Shown here piece after piece: positions 34,701 through 44,091 of a stretch of 64,000 nt of DNA (position 1 is the stretch's first letter; every line of letters begins with the position of its first letter). The notes below the pieces were generated by a model. It ran no database searches and was not told where the DNA came from. It worked only from the letters and a program-made list of their open reading frames with translations. Location of the stretch: the NCBI RefSeq assembly GCF_003952525.1, contig NZ_CP034451.1:4874501-4938500 (forward strand), given 5' to 3'. The translations under genes were made by a program, and so were the position numbers. This DNA is from Mesorhizobium sp. M3A.F.Ca.ET.080.04.2.1 (GTDB lineage: Bacteria; Pseudomonadota; Alphaproteobacteria; Rhizobiales; Rhizobiaceae).

Positions 34701-34743
34701 ACATGGACGGCGGACGCATGCGGCGAGGGCAGGGGCAGGCAGG

Positions 34744-35760
34744 ATGACGAATCTGACGCTGACGCGTCCGCAGAAGGCGGCCGCAATACTGGTGGCGATG
34801 GGCAAGCCCTCGGCCAGCCGGCTGCTCAAATTCTTCAAGCAGGAAGAGCTGAAGGCGCTGATCGAGGGCGCCCGGCTGCTGCGCACCATTCCCCAGAACG
34901 ATCTCGAGCGCATTGTCGCCGAATTCGAAGCCGAGTTCACCGAGGGTGCCGGCCTGCTCGATTCCGCCGACAGGATGGACACGATCCTCAACGAGTCTCT
35001 GTCGCCCGAAGAGATGAGCGCCATCATGGGCGACAGGAAGTTCGAGCCCGTGGCCGAGGGGCCGCCACCGATCTGGCCGGACCTCGAAAAGCTAGAGCCG
35101 TCGCGCCTTGGGACCTATCTGGCGGGCGAGCATGCGCAGACCGCGGCCATGGTGCTGTCGAAGCTTGCGCCGCAGGCGGCCGCCAATGTGCTGCTGACCA
35201 TGGAAAAGCCGATGCGCAGCCAGATCATCAAGCGCATGGTGACGATGGCCAACATTCCGGACGCGGCAACCAGGATCGTCGAGAACCAGCTGCGCGCCAG
35301 CGTGCTGTCCGAGAAGACGACCAAGGACACCTCGGCCGGTCAGGAGCGCGTCGCCAGCCTGCTCAATGAAATGGCCAAGCCGGAACTCGACGAGCTCATG
35401 CAGGATCTGGAGGAAGCCGGCACGCCCGATCTAGCCGGGGTTAAGTCGCGGCTGTTTGCCTTCGACGATCTGCCGCTGCTGACGCAGAAGGCGCGCGTGC
35501 TGCTGTTCGACGGCCTGTCGACGGAACTCGTCACGCTGGCGCTGCGCGGCGCGCCGCCGGCGCTCACCGAATCCGTGCTGTCGGCGATCGGCGCGCGCTC
35601 GCGGCGCATGATCGAATCCGAACTCGGACAAGGGTCGGAAGGCATCGCGCTGGCCGACATCATGGCGGCCCGCAAGACCATCGCGGTGGCGACCGTCCGG
35701 CTGTCGCGCGAGGGGGCTTTCGAGCTTCCGTCGACGCAAAGCCCGGCCGAAGCTGCCTGA
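34744..35760 (+). CDS. fliG: Flagellar motor switch protein FliG
   Basis: 338 residues with the three FliG domains. The N-terminal region binds FliF, the middle contains KLAPQAAANVLLTMEKPMRSQIIKRM (the EHPQ-like part is altered), and the C-terminal torque domain has TQKARVLLFDGLSTELVTLALRGAPPALTESVLSAIGARSRRMIESEL. Charged residues of the torque helix are present. It lies 43 nt after fliN. Confidence 0.94.
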   Translation: MTNLTLTRPQKAAAILVAMGKPSASRLLKFFKQEELKALIEGARLLRTIPQNDLERIVAEFEAEFTEGAGLLDSADRMDTILNESLSPEEMSAIMGDRKFEPVAEGPPPIWPDLEKLEPSRLGTYLAGEHAQTAAMVLSKLAPQAAANVLLTMEKPMRSQIIKRMVTMANIPDAATRIVENQLRASVLSEKTTKDTSAGQERVASLLNEMAKPELDELMQDLEEAGTPDLAGVKSRLFAFDDLPLLTQKARVLLFDGLSTELVTLALRGAPPALTESVLSAIGARSRRMIESELGQGSEGIALADIMAARKTIAVATVRLSREGAFELPSTQSPAEAA

Positions 35761-35781
35761 CGACAATTCGGTCAGGACACC

Positions 35782-36864
35782 ATGGCTGAGGCGGTCGACA
35801 AGGATTCCAAAACCGAGGAAGCCACAGAAAAGAAGATCCGCGACACGATCGAGCAGGGCAAGCTGCCCCATTCGCGCGAGACGGCGATCTTCGCTTCCTT
35901 CCTGGCCATATTGGTGTTCACCGTGTTTTACGCCAAGGACGCCATCGTCGACCTCGGCATGTTCCTGTCGATGTTCCTGGCAAAGCCTGAGGCCTGGCCG
36001 ATGGACACCGAGACCGACGTGATCGCGCTCTACAAGCAGGTGCTGATCGAGATCGGCCGGGCCGTGGTGAGCCTGCTGGTGCTGCTGGTGGTCGCCGGCG
36101 TCGGCGCCTCGGTGTTCCAGAACCTTCCGCAGTTCATCGGCGAGCGCGTCAGGCCGCAGCTGTCGCGCATCTCGATCGCCAAGGGCTGGAGCCGGCTGTT
36201 CGGGGTGCAGGGCCTCGTCGAGTTCGCGAAATCGCTGGCCAAGCTCGCTTTTGCCATCGCGGTGCTTGCCTTCACGCTGTCGGAAGATCATCGCAAGCTG
36301 CTCGCCGGCATGATCACCAATCCGATCGCGTTCGGCATGGTCATCCGCGGCATCGCCGTCGACATCCTGGTGGCGATCGTCTTTGTCACGGGGCTGATCG
36401 CGGTGGCCGACCTGGTCTGGTCGCGCTTCCACTGGCGGCGGGACCTGCGCATGACCAAGCAGGAAGTGAAGGACGAGCTGAAGCAGTCGGAAGGCGACCC
36501 GATCGTGAAGTCCCGCCTGCGCTCGCTGGCGCGCGACCGGGCGCGCAGGCGCATGATGACGGCGGTGCCGCGAGCAACGCTGGTCATCGCCAACCCGACA
36601 CACTATTCGATCGCGCTGAAATATGTGCGCGAGGAAGACTCCGCTCCTGTGGTCGTCGCCAAGGGCCAGGATCTGGTGGCGCTCAAGATCCGCGAGATCG
36701 CAACCGAACACAACATTCCGATCTTCGAGGACGTCGCGCTCGCCCGCTCCATGTACAAGCAAGTTTCGGTTGATAGCGTGATCCCGTCGCAATTCTACCA
36801 GGCCGTGGCCGAGCTGGTGCGGATCGTCTACTCGAAAAAGGCCGAGCGCAGAGTAACCTCATGA
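35782..36864 (+). CDS. flhB: Flagellar export switch protein FlhB
   Basis: 360 residues with four membrane helices in the first 215 and a cytoplasmic domain with the self-cleavage motif NPTH at 271-274 (VIANPTHYSIALKY). It begins EAVDKDSKTEEATEKKIRD, typical for the family. FlhB switches export from hook to filament substrates together with FliK. It lies 21 nt after fliG. Confidence 0.96.
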   Translation: MAEAVDKDSKTEEATEKKIRDTIEQGKLPHSRETAIFASFLAILVFTVFYAKDAIVDLGMFLSMFLAKPEAWPMDTETDVIALYKQVLIEIGRAVVSLLVLLVVAGVGASVFQNLPQFIGERVRPQLSRISIAKGWSRLFGVQGLVEFAKSLAKLAFAIAVLAFTLSEDHRKLLAGMITNPIAFGMVIRGIAVDILVAIVFVTGLIAVADLVWSRFHWRRDLRMTKQEVKDELKQSEGDPIVKSRLRSLARDRARRRMMTAVPRATLVIANPTHYSIALKYVREEDSAPVVVAKGQDLVALKIREIATEHNIPIFEDVALARSMYKQVSVDSVIPSQFYQAVAELVRIVYSKKAERRVTS

Positions 36865-36883
36865 ACGGAAGCTGCTTCTATCC

Positions 36884-37321
36884 ATGAACCGGCAACCACA
36901 CGCCAATTCACGCGAGCTCATCGTCGCCAAGGCCATCGAAGGCGTGGTGGGCGAACTCAGGCTGATCGAGGTCGCCGACTACATCGCCTTCATCCGGCTG
37001 GAGCATTTCGCCTGCCTGTCGGATCTGGTGGACTCGGCGGCCGAGCTCTTCTTCCAGCCGGGCACGCTGAGGCTTGGCCATGGCGGCGAAGCGCATGTCG
37101 ACTGGAGCGGCCATCCGCGCATCGTGCTCGATCTCGAACTCAGACCGCGCGGCGTCACTATCTATTTCCAGCTGACGCTGAACGAACACGGAGCCTCGGT
37201 GGTGGTCAACTACGTGTCGTTCGAGAAGCCGGGCGAAACCCCGGAGCACAACACCGCGCTGCTCGAGGATGCCGTCGAACAGGCCCGCCTGCGTAAGAGC
37301 GAGCCGCTCGCCTGTCCGTAA
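36884..37321 (+). CDS. Uncharacterised 145-residue protein following flhB
   Basis: 145 residues without signal or membrane segment and with no family I recognise. Residues about 10-60 look helical (RELIVAKAIEGVVGELRLIEVADYIAFIRLEHFACLSDLVDSAAELFF); the rest is beta-rich (LRLGHGGEAHVDWSGHPRIVLDLELRPRGVTIYFQLTL). It begins 19 nt after flhB and converges with visR, so it is most simply the last gene of the motA unit. A small gene at the same place is found in other rhizobial clusters as I recall. A role in motility is inferred from position only. Confidence 0.7.
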   Translation: MNRQPHANSRELIVAKAIEGVVGELRLIEVADYIAFIRLEHFACLSDLVDSAAELFFQPGTLRLGHGGEAHVDWSGHPRIVLDLELRPRGVTIYFQLTLNEHGASVVVNYVSFEKPGETPEHNTALLEDAVEQARLRKSEPLACP

Positions 37322-37363
37322 GAAAGATTTCGAAGAGCTTTCGAACGCTTTGGCCTGAGCGGC

Positions 37364-38134
37364 CTACTCGATCAGGCCGAGCCGCAGCGCCTTGGCCACC
37401 GCCTGGTTGCGGTTGACGGCATTGAGCTTCTGCGTCGACTGGGTGAGATACTGGTTGGCGGTGTGGACCGAGAGCTTCAAAAGCTTCGCGATCTCTTCGC
37501 TGGTGTTGCCATTGGCGGTCAGCTTCAGGCATTCGAGCTCGCGCTTGGAAATCGACCGCGTCCTACCGGCATCGCTCGGCCGGATGCGGGCGACCGCGGC
37601 GAACAGCGTGAAGCATCGCGCATGGATCTCATACATGATGTCGTCGGACAGGGTCATTTCCGACCCCAGGAAAACCACCAGGCCACACTGGCCGCGCTCG
37701 GCGTGGACCGGGAAGGCAATTCCGTTCGTGCCGGGCGCAAGAGCTACGGTGCGCTCAGCCCAGGCAAGGTTCTGGAGGGTGTGCTGCGAGCCGGCAATGA
37801 CATCGTCGGCCCACCAGCGCGGTGCCGTCGAGATGCGGCTGTGGCGGACCATCTCCTCGCCATTGGCGCCGGAGATGAACTTCGTTGCGACGGCCGTTGC
37901 AGGGTAGTCGGAATCGAAGCAGGCAACGAGGCGCGCCCGCTCGAGCGACGGGCTGACGAAGAACAGTCCGAAGGCGGAGGCGTTAATGTCGACGGCGATC
38001 CAGCGGCAGCGCCGCACGGCGTCCGGAACCGTGACCGCGTGATGGGTCTCGGAGCCGAGGGAGAAGGCGCCGAACGGATTGCGCTGATCGTTGAACAGAG
38101 CTTCGGCGGTCGCTTTGATATGCGCGTGTTTCAA
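37364..38134 (-). CDS. visR: LuxR-type regulator VisR
   Basis: 256 residues from a TTG start that overlaps the visN stop by 4 nt. The N-terminal about 185 residues resemble an autoinducer-binding-like domain; the C-terminal LuxR helix-turn-helix is ISKRELECLKLTANGNTSEEIAKLLKLSVHTANQYLTQSTQKL. VisR and VisN form the heteromeric master regulator at the top of the rhizobial motility cascade and activate ftcR/rem. Order visN-visR next to the flhB end of the cluster matches S. meliloti. Confidence 0.92.
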   Translation of the reverse strand: MKHAHIKATAEALFNDQRNPFGAFSLGSETHHAVTVPDAVRRCRWIAVDINASAFGLFFVSPSLERARLVACFDSDYPATAVATKFISGANGEEMVRHSRISTAPRWWADDVIAGSQHTLQNLAWAERTVALAPGTNGIAFPVHAERGQCGLVVFLGSEMTLSDDIMYEIHARCFTLFAAVARIRPSDAGRTRSISKRELECLKLTANGNTSEEIAKLLKLSVHTANQYLTQSTQKLNAVNRNQAVAKALRLGLIE

Positions 38135-38841
38135 ATGATGCCGCTCCTGATCGCCGTTGCGATCGCCATGGCGCGGTTGCTGGCCGCGAATTTCTGGATG
38201 GCGTGGGTGATGTAGCTGTTGACGGTGTTGGACGAGACGCCGAGGATGAGCGCCACCTCATCCGTGGTCTTGCCTTCGGACACCCAGAACAGGCATTCGC
38301 GCTCGCGGTCGGAAAGCGGATCCTGCATGGCGGCGGCGGCGATCAGTTGCGGGATGTCCGACAGCGCGTAGCAGCATTTCAGTTGCGCCTTCATCAGCGC
38401 CGGCAGGTCGATCTTGCCGGGCTCCGCGGCCGAGAAGAGCGCGAACAGGCGCTGACGACCGACATTGAGCCGCAATGAATAGACTTCGGCATGGCCGAGC
38501 ACGTCGAGCAGCCGTGCCTCCTCGCCGGTCAGCAGGGTGCCGGCGTCGGGCGCATGCGCCGCCACCAGAGCCTTCGGGCGTGTGCCGGGAGCGGCCGTCA
38601 ATGGCCCGAGCGCGAGGCCGGCGATCAGCTTTTTGCCGATCAGTTCGATCGCGTCGAAGATCCAATTCGAGGCGACGATGCGCGCATCGTTGCGATCCTC
38701 GTCGTGGACGATGGCAACCAGCATGTAGCTGTCGGCGCCGATCTCGGCGGCCAATTGCATGAAGAAGCCGGTGAGATCGCCGCGGGACGCAAGGCGTGAA
38801 CCTGATGCATCGGATTTGAGAAGCGCGGCGGGACTGCTCAT
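38131..38841 (-). CDS. visN: LuxR-type regulator VisN
   Basis: About 236 residues if started at ATG 38841 (MSSPAALLKSDASGSRL); in-frame ATGs further up at about 38886 and 38934 would give up to 267 residues, and no upstream ribosome site settles the choice. The C-terminal LuxR domain is LSDRERECLFWVSEGKTTDEVALILGVSSNTVNSYITHAIQKF. It is the partner of VisR and heads the two-gene unit. No flagellar box of the type seen before the structural operons was found upstream, in line with VisN standing at the top of the hierarchy. Confidence 0.9.
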   Translation of the reverse strand: MSSPAALLKSDASGSRLASRGDLTGFFMQLAAEIGADSYMLVAIVHDEDRNDARIVASNWIFDAIELIGKKLIAGLALGPLTAAPGTRPKALVAAHAPDAGTLLTGEEARLLDVLGHAEVYSLRLNVGRQRLFALFSAAEPGKIDLPALMKAQLKCCYALSDIPQLIAAAAMQDPLSDRERECLFWVSEGKTTDEVALILGVSSNTVNSYITHAIQKFAASNRAMAIATAIRSGII

Positions 38842-39223
38842 TTTGATATTCTGGCCGGAATCGATCCCTGTGCCCGGTGCTGGCATCGGCCAGCGCCCGG
38901 ACCCGAAACGCGTCACGTTTACGAAGACACACACAAGGGCGCGCAGCGCCCAATCAAGCCGAATCCTTTGGGGAACGCGAAGCCGTCCGCGTCTGGTACC
39001 GGCCGTATGCCGGAACTTGAGACTTTGGGTGGTCGCCGCGCCCCCCGTGGACCGGCTGATTCGGGTCTAATCTACCCGCAGATGAATCCGACATCAAACG
39101 CGATTTGACAAAATCGAATCTGATGGACTCGCGACGCGACTCAGTAGCCGGGGCTATATTGCCTGGCGGCGAAGAAATCTCCGCTCGGATGCTCCGTGGA
39201 GGGCTCGTCCTTCGCCCGATGCG
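38842..39223. other. Intergenic region between visN and the deacetylase gene, no gene seen
   Basis: 382 nt without a credible reading frame. It must contain the visN promoter and the end of the deacetylase transcript. Two short perfect inverted repeats stand out: GGGCGC-gca-GCGCCC at 38937-38951, about 95-110 nt before the chosen visN start, and CGATTT-gaca-AAATCG at 39101-39116. Neither has a T-tract. The flagellar box was not found. Confidence 0.5.
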
Positions 39224-40255
39224 TCAGCGATCTTCGAAGCCGGTCAGCACGCCGACGGCGTTGACGCCGATCTCTTCCACCGCGTAGCCGCCCTCCATGA
39301 CGAACAGCGTCGGCAGGCCGAGCCTGGCGATGCGGCGGCCGATCCTGGGATAGTCCTCGCTCTTCAGCTTGAACTGGCTGATCGGATCTTTCTCGAAAGT
39401 GTCGACGCCAAGCGACACCACGACGACGTCCGGCGCATAGGCAGCAAGCTTGGCGCAGGCGTCTTCCAGCGAAGCGCTCCATGCGCCCCAACCGGTGCCG
39501 AAGGGCATCGGATAGTTGACGTTGAAGCCTTCGCCTTCACCCTCGCCGCGTTCGTCGGCATGGCCGAGGAAGAAGGGGTACTCGACCATCGGGTCGCCGT
39601 GCAGACTGAGCACCTGGACGTCGCCGCGGCGATAGAAGATCTCCTGCGTGCCGTTGCCGTGGTGGTAGTCGACATCGAGGATCGAGACGCGCCTGGCGCC
39701 CTGGTCGCGGAACCATTGCGCGACCACGGCGGCGTTGTTGATGAAGCAGTAGCCGCCCATGAAGGCAGCGCCGGCGTGATGACCGGGCGGACGGCAGAGC
39801 GCGAAGGCGCTCCGCTCGCCGCCCCTGACCAGCGCCGCCGCGGTCAGGGCGACGTCATAGGAGGACTTGATCGCGGCCCAGGTGCCTTCGACGAAGGTGG
39901 CGCCGGCATCGAAGGAATAGTAGCCCAGCAAGGCGTCGATGCGTTTGGGCGGCACATTACCGCGCAGGCCGCGCGTCGGCCAGGCGAAACCCATGGCCGA
40001 ACCCTTGAAGCCGGCGGCGACCCATTCCGGCCACACCGTCGGCAGAAAATCGATGTAGTCGGTTTCGTGGACGCGCTTGGCGGCCGCAAGATCGTGCTCG
40101 ACCGGCCCGATGATCGGCCCGAGCTTCTCTCTCTCCACCCGCGCCCTGATGAATTCCGCCCGCGACGGCTTCTCGAAACCCGGCACGATCTGCGACGTAA
40201 CCAGTTCCATCTGCCCTGCGTGCCCGGCATGGAAAGGCGAATAGACAGTCTTCAT
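39224..40255 (-). CDS. Acetylpolyamine amidohydrolase-like histone-deacetylase family enzyme
   Basis: 343 residues from ATG 40255 (MKTVYSPFHAGHAGQMELV). Zinc-hydrolase motifs are complete: CRPPGHHAG, then ILDVDYHHGNGTQEIFY with the metal Asp and His, SLGVDTFEKDPI with the second metal Asp, and FVMEGGYAVEEIG. Class II-type bacterial members of this size remove acetyl groups from polyamines. The neighbouring PotABCD-type polyamine transporter supports that substrate. It is preceded by a TetR gene 23 nt upstream in the same direction, so the two are probably co-transcribed. Confidence 0.85.
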   Translation of the reverse strand: MKTVYSPFHAGHAGQMELVTSQIVPGFEKPSRAEFIRARVEREKLGPIIGPVEHDLAAAKRVHETDYIDFLPTVWPEWVAAGFKGSAMGFAWPTRGLRGNVPPKRIDALLGYYSFDAGATFVEGTWAAIKSSYDVALTAAALVRGGERSAFALCRPPGHHAGAAFMGGYCFINNAAVVAQWFRDQGARRVSILDVDYHHGNGTQEIFYRRGDVQVLSLHGDPMVEYPFFLGHADERGEGEGEGFNVNYPMPFGTGWGAWSASLEDACAKLAAYAPDVVVVSLGVDTFEKDPISQFKLKSEDYPRIGRRIARLGLPTLFVMEGGYAVEEIGVNAVGVLTGFEDR

Positions 40256-40278
40256 GAAATTCCTTTCCAAACGGGGGC

Positions 40279-40932
40279 TTAGTCGAGGTTGAGATAGGGG
40301 CTCAATAGGGCGAGCCACATGGCTTCCACGTCGTCCTCGATGAGGTCGAACGTCCTGCGATCCCTCTTCAGCCCCACGAGCCGGCAGGCATGCCCGACTT
40401 CCATCATCACCAGGCCGAGCCGGCTGGCGATCTTGCCTTCGAGAGCCGGGTTCACATGCTGCAGCCATGCGGCGTACAGAGCGATGATCTGGTCGTCATA
40501 TTCGTTCTGAATTGGCCTGAGATCGGCGTTGCCGGATATCGCCTCGATCACCGGCATCAGGGTGGCGTTTTCGAGATAGAGCCTGGATGTATCGATGAAG
40601 AGCTTGCGGACTTCCCGCCGAAACTCTTCGCGGTTGGTGGGCGGAGCGACCTTGATGCGCTTGGCTATTACCTCGGGGAAGGACGACAGCCAGCGCCGGG
40701 CAAGGTCGAGAAGAATGGCTTCCTTGTTGGGAAAATATTGGTAGACCGAACCGACCGACAGGCCGGCACGCTGTGCGATCGCAAGTGTCGTCGGTGTCCT
40801 GGTCCCTTGCTCCCGCGTCAAGATCAGCGCCGCGTCGAGAATCCTGTCGACCACCTTGCTCGACCGTTGCTGCCGCGGCTGCTTGCGCGGTTCGAGCGCT
40901 ATCTTGGTTTTGCGGTCGAAACTGCGCTTCAC
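40279..40932 (-). CDS. TetR-family regulator
   Basis: 217 residues from GTG 40932, chosen for the GAGGA ribosome site 10 nt upstream; ATG codons further up lack one. The N-terminal helix-turn-helix is ILDAALILTREQGTRTPTTLAIAQRAGLSVGSVYQYFPNKEAILLDL, a standard TetR domain, preceded by a basic tail with RKQPRQQRSSKVV. The C-terminal ligand domain is of unknown specificity. It lies between the deacetylase it probably accompanies and the divergent amidohydrolase-transporter operon, so it is a likely regulator of both. Confidence 0.88.
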   Translation of the reverse strand: MKRSFDRKTKIALEPRKQPRQQRSSKVVDRILDAALILTREQGTRTPTTLAIAQRAGLSVGSVYQYFPNKEAILLDLARRWLSSFPEVIAKRIKVAPPTNREEFRREVRKLFIDTSRLYLENATLMPVIEAISGNADLRPIQNEYDDQIIALYAAWLQHVNPALEGKIASRLGLVMMEVGHACRLVGLKRDRRTFDLIEDDVEAMWLALLSPYLNLD

Positions 40933-40992
40933 TGCTCGATGTCCTCGTTCCCCGCCCGGTCCCAAAACAGGCGGAGGGTGGTGTCCACAATA

Positions 40993-41026
40993 CATTCGAA
41001 ATTCCGAACGTTGACAAACGCGAATG
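40993..41026 (+). promoter_or_regulatory. Possible TetR operator overlapping a -35-like TTGACA
   Basis: CATTCG (40993-40998) and CGAATG (41021-41026) are inverted copies flanking TTGACA at 41011-41016 in the divergent intergenic region. No good -10 hexamer is evident at standard spacing, so this is a weak call. Confidence 0.25.
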
Positions 41027-41191
41027 ATTAGTCGCATTCTTTATCAACGCTGTCTCCAAGGATAACAAGGGGAATTTCGAAGACGGCGTGCCGGCATCAT
41101 TTCTTGTCCGACACCGCCGCTCCGGCGGAGTGCAGGTGGTTGGGCACAACGGGCGTCGGTCTCAGCCAGCCGTCAAAAGCGCGGAGTCGCG

Positions 41192-42871
41192 ATGTCTGTC
41201 ACGGGTGCGGGTCAACATGCCGATCTGATCGTCATCAACGGTCCGGTGCTGACCATGGACGCTGACAATCCCGCCGCCGAGGCCGTTGCCGTCAAGGGCG
41301 GCGCCATCATTGCCATCGGCAGCCGTGCAGCAGTCGAAGAGCTGAAGGGACCGTCTACCAATGTTGTCGACGCCCAGGGCGGGTCCGTCCTGCCGGGGTT
41401 CATCGAAGCGCATATGCATCTGTTCTCGGGTGCGGCCGAGCTTGCCCATTTGCAACTGGCTGGCGTCCACGGTTTCGAAACGCTGCAAAAGGCGATCCGC
41501 GACTACGCGCAAGCGCGCCCCGACGCCAAGATGCTGGTTGGACAGGGCGTCGACTACACCGTGCTCGATGGCGAGAGGATAACGCGCCACCATCTCGATG
41601 CGATCCTGCCGGACCGGCCTTTCGTCATGGCCGCTCCCGACCACCACACGATGTGGGCCAACACCAGGGCGCTGGAGAGGGCAGGGGTTTTGCACGGGCG
41701 CGAGCTCGGTCCGGGCAATGAAATCGTCATGGGCGACGACGGTATGGCCGAAGGCGAGTTGCGCGAGGGCGAGGCGTTCGGTCCAGTGCTCGAGCTTGCC
41801 GGCGAGGGGCGTGTGCGGTTGGGGCTGTCCACCGGCGGTGAGCCGGACACGATGCCGTCGGTGGAAGAACGTGCCGCCGACCGCGATATCATGCGGCGGG
41901 GACTTGCCTGGTGCGCACGCCACGGCATCACCTCCATCCACAACATGGATGGCAACCTCTACCAGCTCGAACTGCTGGCCGAGATCGAGGCCGAGGAAGG
42001 CCTGCCCTGCCGCGTGCAGGTCCCGTTCCACTACAAGAATTTCATGACGCTCGACATGCTCGGCAAGGCCTCAGCCATGGCCGAGCGTTACAACAGCGAA
42101 TGGCTGTCGTCGGGCATCGTCAAGGTGTTCTATGACGGCGTGCTCGATTCCTGGACGGCTGTCATGATCGAGCCCTATGCCGACCGATCGGATTGGGCCG
42201 GCGAGCCGCTGTTCACGCCCCGGCAATTCGTCGATCTCGCCACCGCCATCGACAAACGCGGGCTGCAGATCGCGGTGCATTCGATCGGCGACGGCGCCGT
42301 ACGCGCCGTGCTTGACGGCTACGAAGCGGCTGAGAGAGCGAACGGCAAGCGCGACAGCCGGCACCGCATCGAACATATCGAGGTCATCACCGAGGTCGAC
42401 GTGCCGCGCTTCGCCGAACTCGGAGTCGTCGCTTCCATGCAGCCGCCGCATGCGCCCGGGGCCATGGATTTTCCGCTGCAGCCGACCGTGGCGCGCATCG
42501 GGCAGGCCCGCTGGCCGCTGAGCTATGCCTGGCGAACCCTGAAGAAAGCGGGTGCCCATGTCGTCTTCGCTTCTGACTGGCCGGTATCGCCGATCGATCC
42601 GATCCGAGCCATTCAGGCGGCGATGACACGCAAATCGTGGGCAGAAACCGATCCGGACCAGCGCTTCTCGCTGCATGAATCGCTTGCCGCCTACACCGTG
42701 GAGGGCGCCTATGCCGAGTTCATGGAACATCGCAAGGGGCGCCTGAGAACCGGATACCTCGCCGATATCGTCGTCTTGTCGGCCGATATCGAGAAGACCG
42801 CGCCGGAAGCGTTGCACACCGTTCGAACCGCGACCACCATCTGTGGTGGAAGGATCACTTATCAGGCCTGA
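41192..42871 (+). CDS. YtcJ-like metal-dependent amidohydrolase
   Basis: 559 residues of the amidohydrolase-3 type. The first metal motif is [12 protein letters not shown], where the usual HxH of this family reads EAHMH; further ligand regions are the [17 protein letters not shown] helix, the RHRIEHIE motif and [13 protein letters not shown] near the end. YtcJ-like enzymes hydrolyse amides and formamides of low-molecular compounds; the natural substrate is rarely known. It lies 2 nt before the transporter ATPase gene, so the enzyme probably acts on the imported compound. No signal peptide. Confidence 0.87.
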   Translation: MSVTGAGQHADLIVINGPVLTMDADNPAAEAVAVKGGAIIAIGSRAAVEELKGPSTNVVDAQGGSVLPGFIEAHMHLFSGAAELAHLQLAGVHGFETLQKAIRDYAQARPDAKMLVGQGVDYTVLDGERITRHHLDAILPDRPFVMAAPDHHTMWANTRALERAGVLHGRELGPGNEIVMGDDGMAEGELREGEAFGPVLELAGEGRVRLGLSTGGEPDTMPSVEERAADRDIMRRGLAWCARHGITSIHNMDGNLYQLELLAEIEAEEGLPCRVQVPFHYKNFMTLDMLGKASAMAERYNSEWLSSGIVKVFYDGVLDSWTAVMIEPYADRSDWAGEPLFTPRQFVDLATAIDKRGLQIAVHSIGDGAVRAVLDGYEAAERANGKRDSRHRIEHIEVITEVDVPRFAELGVVASMQPPHAPGAMDFPLQPTVARIGQARWPLSYAWRTLKKAGAHVVFASDWPVSPIDPIRAIQAAMTRKSWAETDPDQRFSLHESLAAYTVEGAYAEFMEHRKGRLRTGYLADIVVLSADIEKTAPEALHTVRTATTICGGRITYQA

Positions 42872-42873
42872 CG

Positions 42874-44091
42874 ATGGCACAGGAATTGCTCTCTAGGTCC
42901 AGTGAAGCTCCGCAGTTGCCAAGCCGATTGGCTTATGGTGACAATCGAACAGGAACAAATCTGCCGCCAAGAGCAGGCTCTCTCAATGGGGTACTCGTGC
43001 CGGAACAACCGGATAAGAACGCGATTGAAGTTCGCGGTGTACGCAAGGTATTTGGAACCGGTGAAAACGAGGTAGCCGCTCTCGACACGGTCTCGGTGTC
43101 GATCCGCGAGAACGAGTTCTTCACGCTGCTCGGCCCGTCCGGATGCGGAAAGACGACGCTGCTGAGACTGATCGCCGGCTTCGATTTCCCAACCGCTGGC
43201 GAGATCCTGCTGCATGGCCAGGACATCGCGCCGCTGCCGCCCTTCAAGCGCCCGGTCAACACCGTCTTCCAGAGCTACGCGCTGTTTCCGCACATGACGG
43301 TGGCGCAAAATATCGGCTTTGGCCTGGAAATGCTCGGCAAGCCGAAAGCCGAGATCGAGGCGCGCGTCGCCCAGATGCTGAAGCTGGTCAAGATGGAGGC
43401 GCTGAAGGGGCGCCGCACCAGCCAGATCTCGGGCGGCCAGCAGCAGCGCGTGGCGCTGGCCCGGGCGCTGGCGCCGCAGCCGAAGGTGCTGCTGCTCGAC
43501 GAGCCGCTGTCGGCCCTGGACTACAAGCTGCGCAAGGAGATGCAGATCGAGCTGAAACGGCTGCAGCACGAGACCGGCATCACCTTCATCTTCGTCACCC
43601 ACGATCAGGAAGAGGCGCTGACCATGTCCGACCGCATCGCGGTGATGTCGGCCGGCAAGATCCTGCAGGTCGGTACGCCCTGGGACATTTACGACAAGCC
43701 GGCGGAACGCTTCGTCGCCGACTTCATCGGCGAGAGCAATTTCCTCACCGCGGCGATCGCCACCATCGGCAATGGCAAGGCGCGAGCGACACTGAAATCC
43801 GGTGCCACGATCGAAGCGACCCTGGCCGAAGGATTCACGCCGAAGGGCGATGCCACCGTCGTGGTCAGGCCGGAACACGCCAAACTGACCAGCGGCAAGG
43901 GCGACCTGTCGGGCACGGTCGAAAACATCGTCTATTTCGGCACCGATACGCATATCCATGTCCGCCTGGACAGCGGCGAAGCGTTCACCGTGCGCCAGCA
44001 GAACTCGCGCAGCGCCGGCTGCGGCTTCGAGCGCGGCGACAAGGTCGGCATCTCGATCGGCAACGACGCAGCGCAGGTGCTGAGGGACTGA
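42874..44091 (+). CDS. PotA-type ABC transporter ATPase (polyamine/opine family)
   Basis: 405 residues. It has Walker [10 protein letters not shown], the ABC signature [14 protein letters not shown], Walker [13 protein letters not shown] and switch His in [14 protein letters not shown], followed by a TOBE regulatory domain at the C-terminus ([26 protein letters not shown]). This is the ATPase of a spermidine/putrescine-class importer. The first 40 residues are untypical; a GTG at 42997 (codon 42) could be the true start. The stop shares its last base with the ATG of the first permease gene. Confidence 0.9.
   Translation: MAQELLSRSSEAPQLPSRLAYGDNRTGTNLPPRAGSLNGVLVPEQPDKNAIEVRGVRKVFGTGENEVAALDTVSVSIRENEFFTLLGPSGCGKTTLLRLIAGFDFPTAGEILLHGQDIAPLPPFKRPVNTVFQSYALFPHMTVAQNIGFGLEMLGKPKAEIEARVAQMLKLVKMEALKGRRTSQISGGQQQRVALARALAPQPKVLLLDEPLSALDYKLRKEMQIELKRLQHETGITFIFVTHDQEEALTMSDRIAVMSAGKILQVGTPWDIYDKPAERFVADFIGESNFLTAAIATIGNGKARATLKSGATIEATLAEGFTPKGDATVVVRPEHAKLTSGKGDLSGTVENIVYFGTDTHIHVRLDSGEAFTVRQQNSRSAGCGFERGDKVGISIGNDAAQVLRD

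Noticed and set aside
1..38841. Chemotaxis operon within the flagellar cluster
   Set aside because: No cheA, cheW, cheY, cheR or cheB gene is seen; the receiver-like protein here is FtcR.
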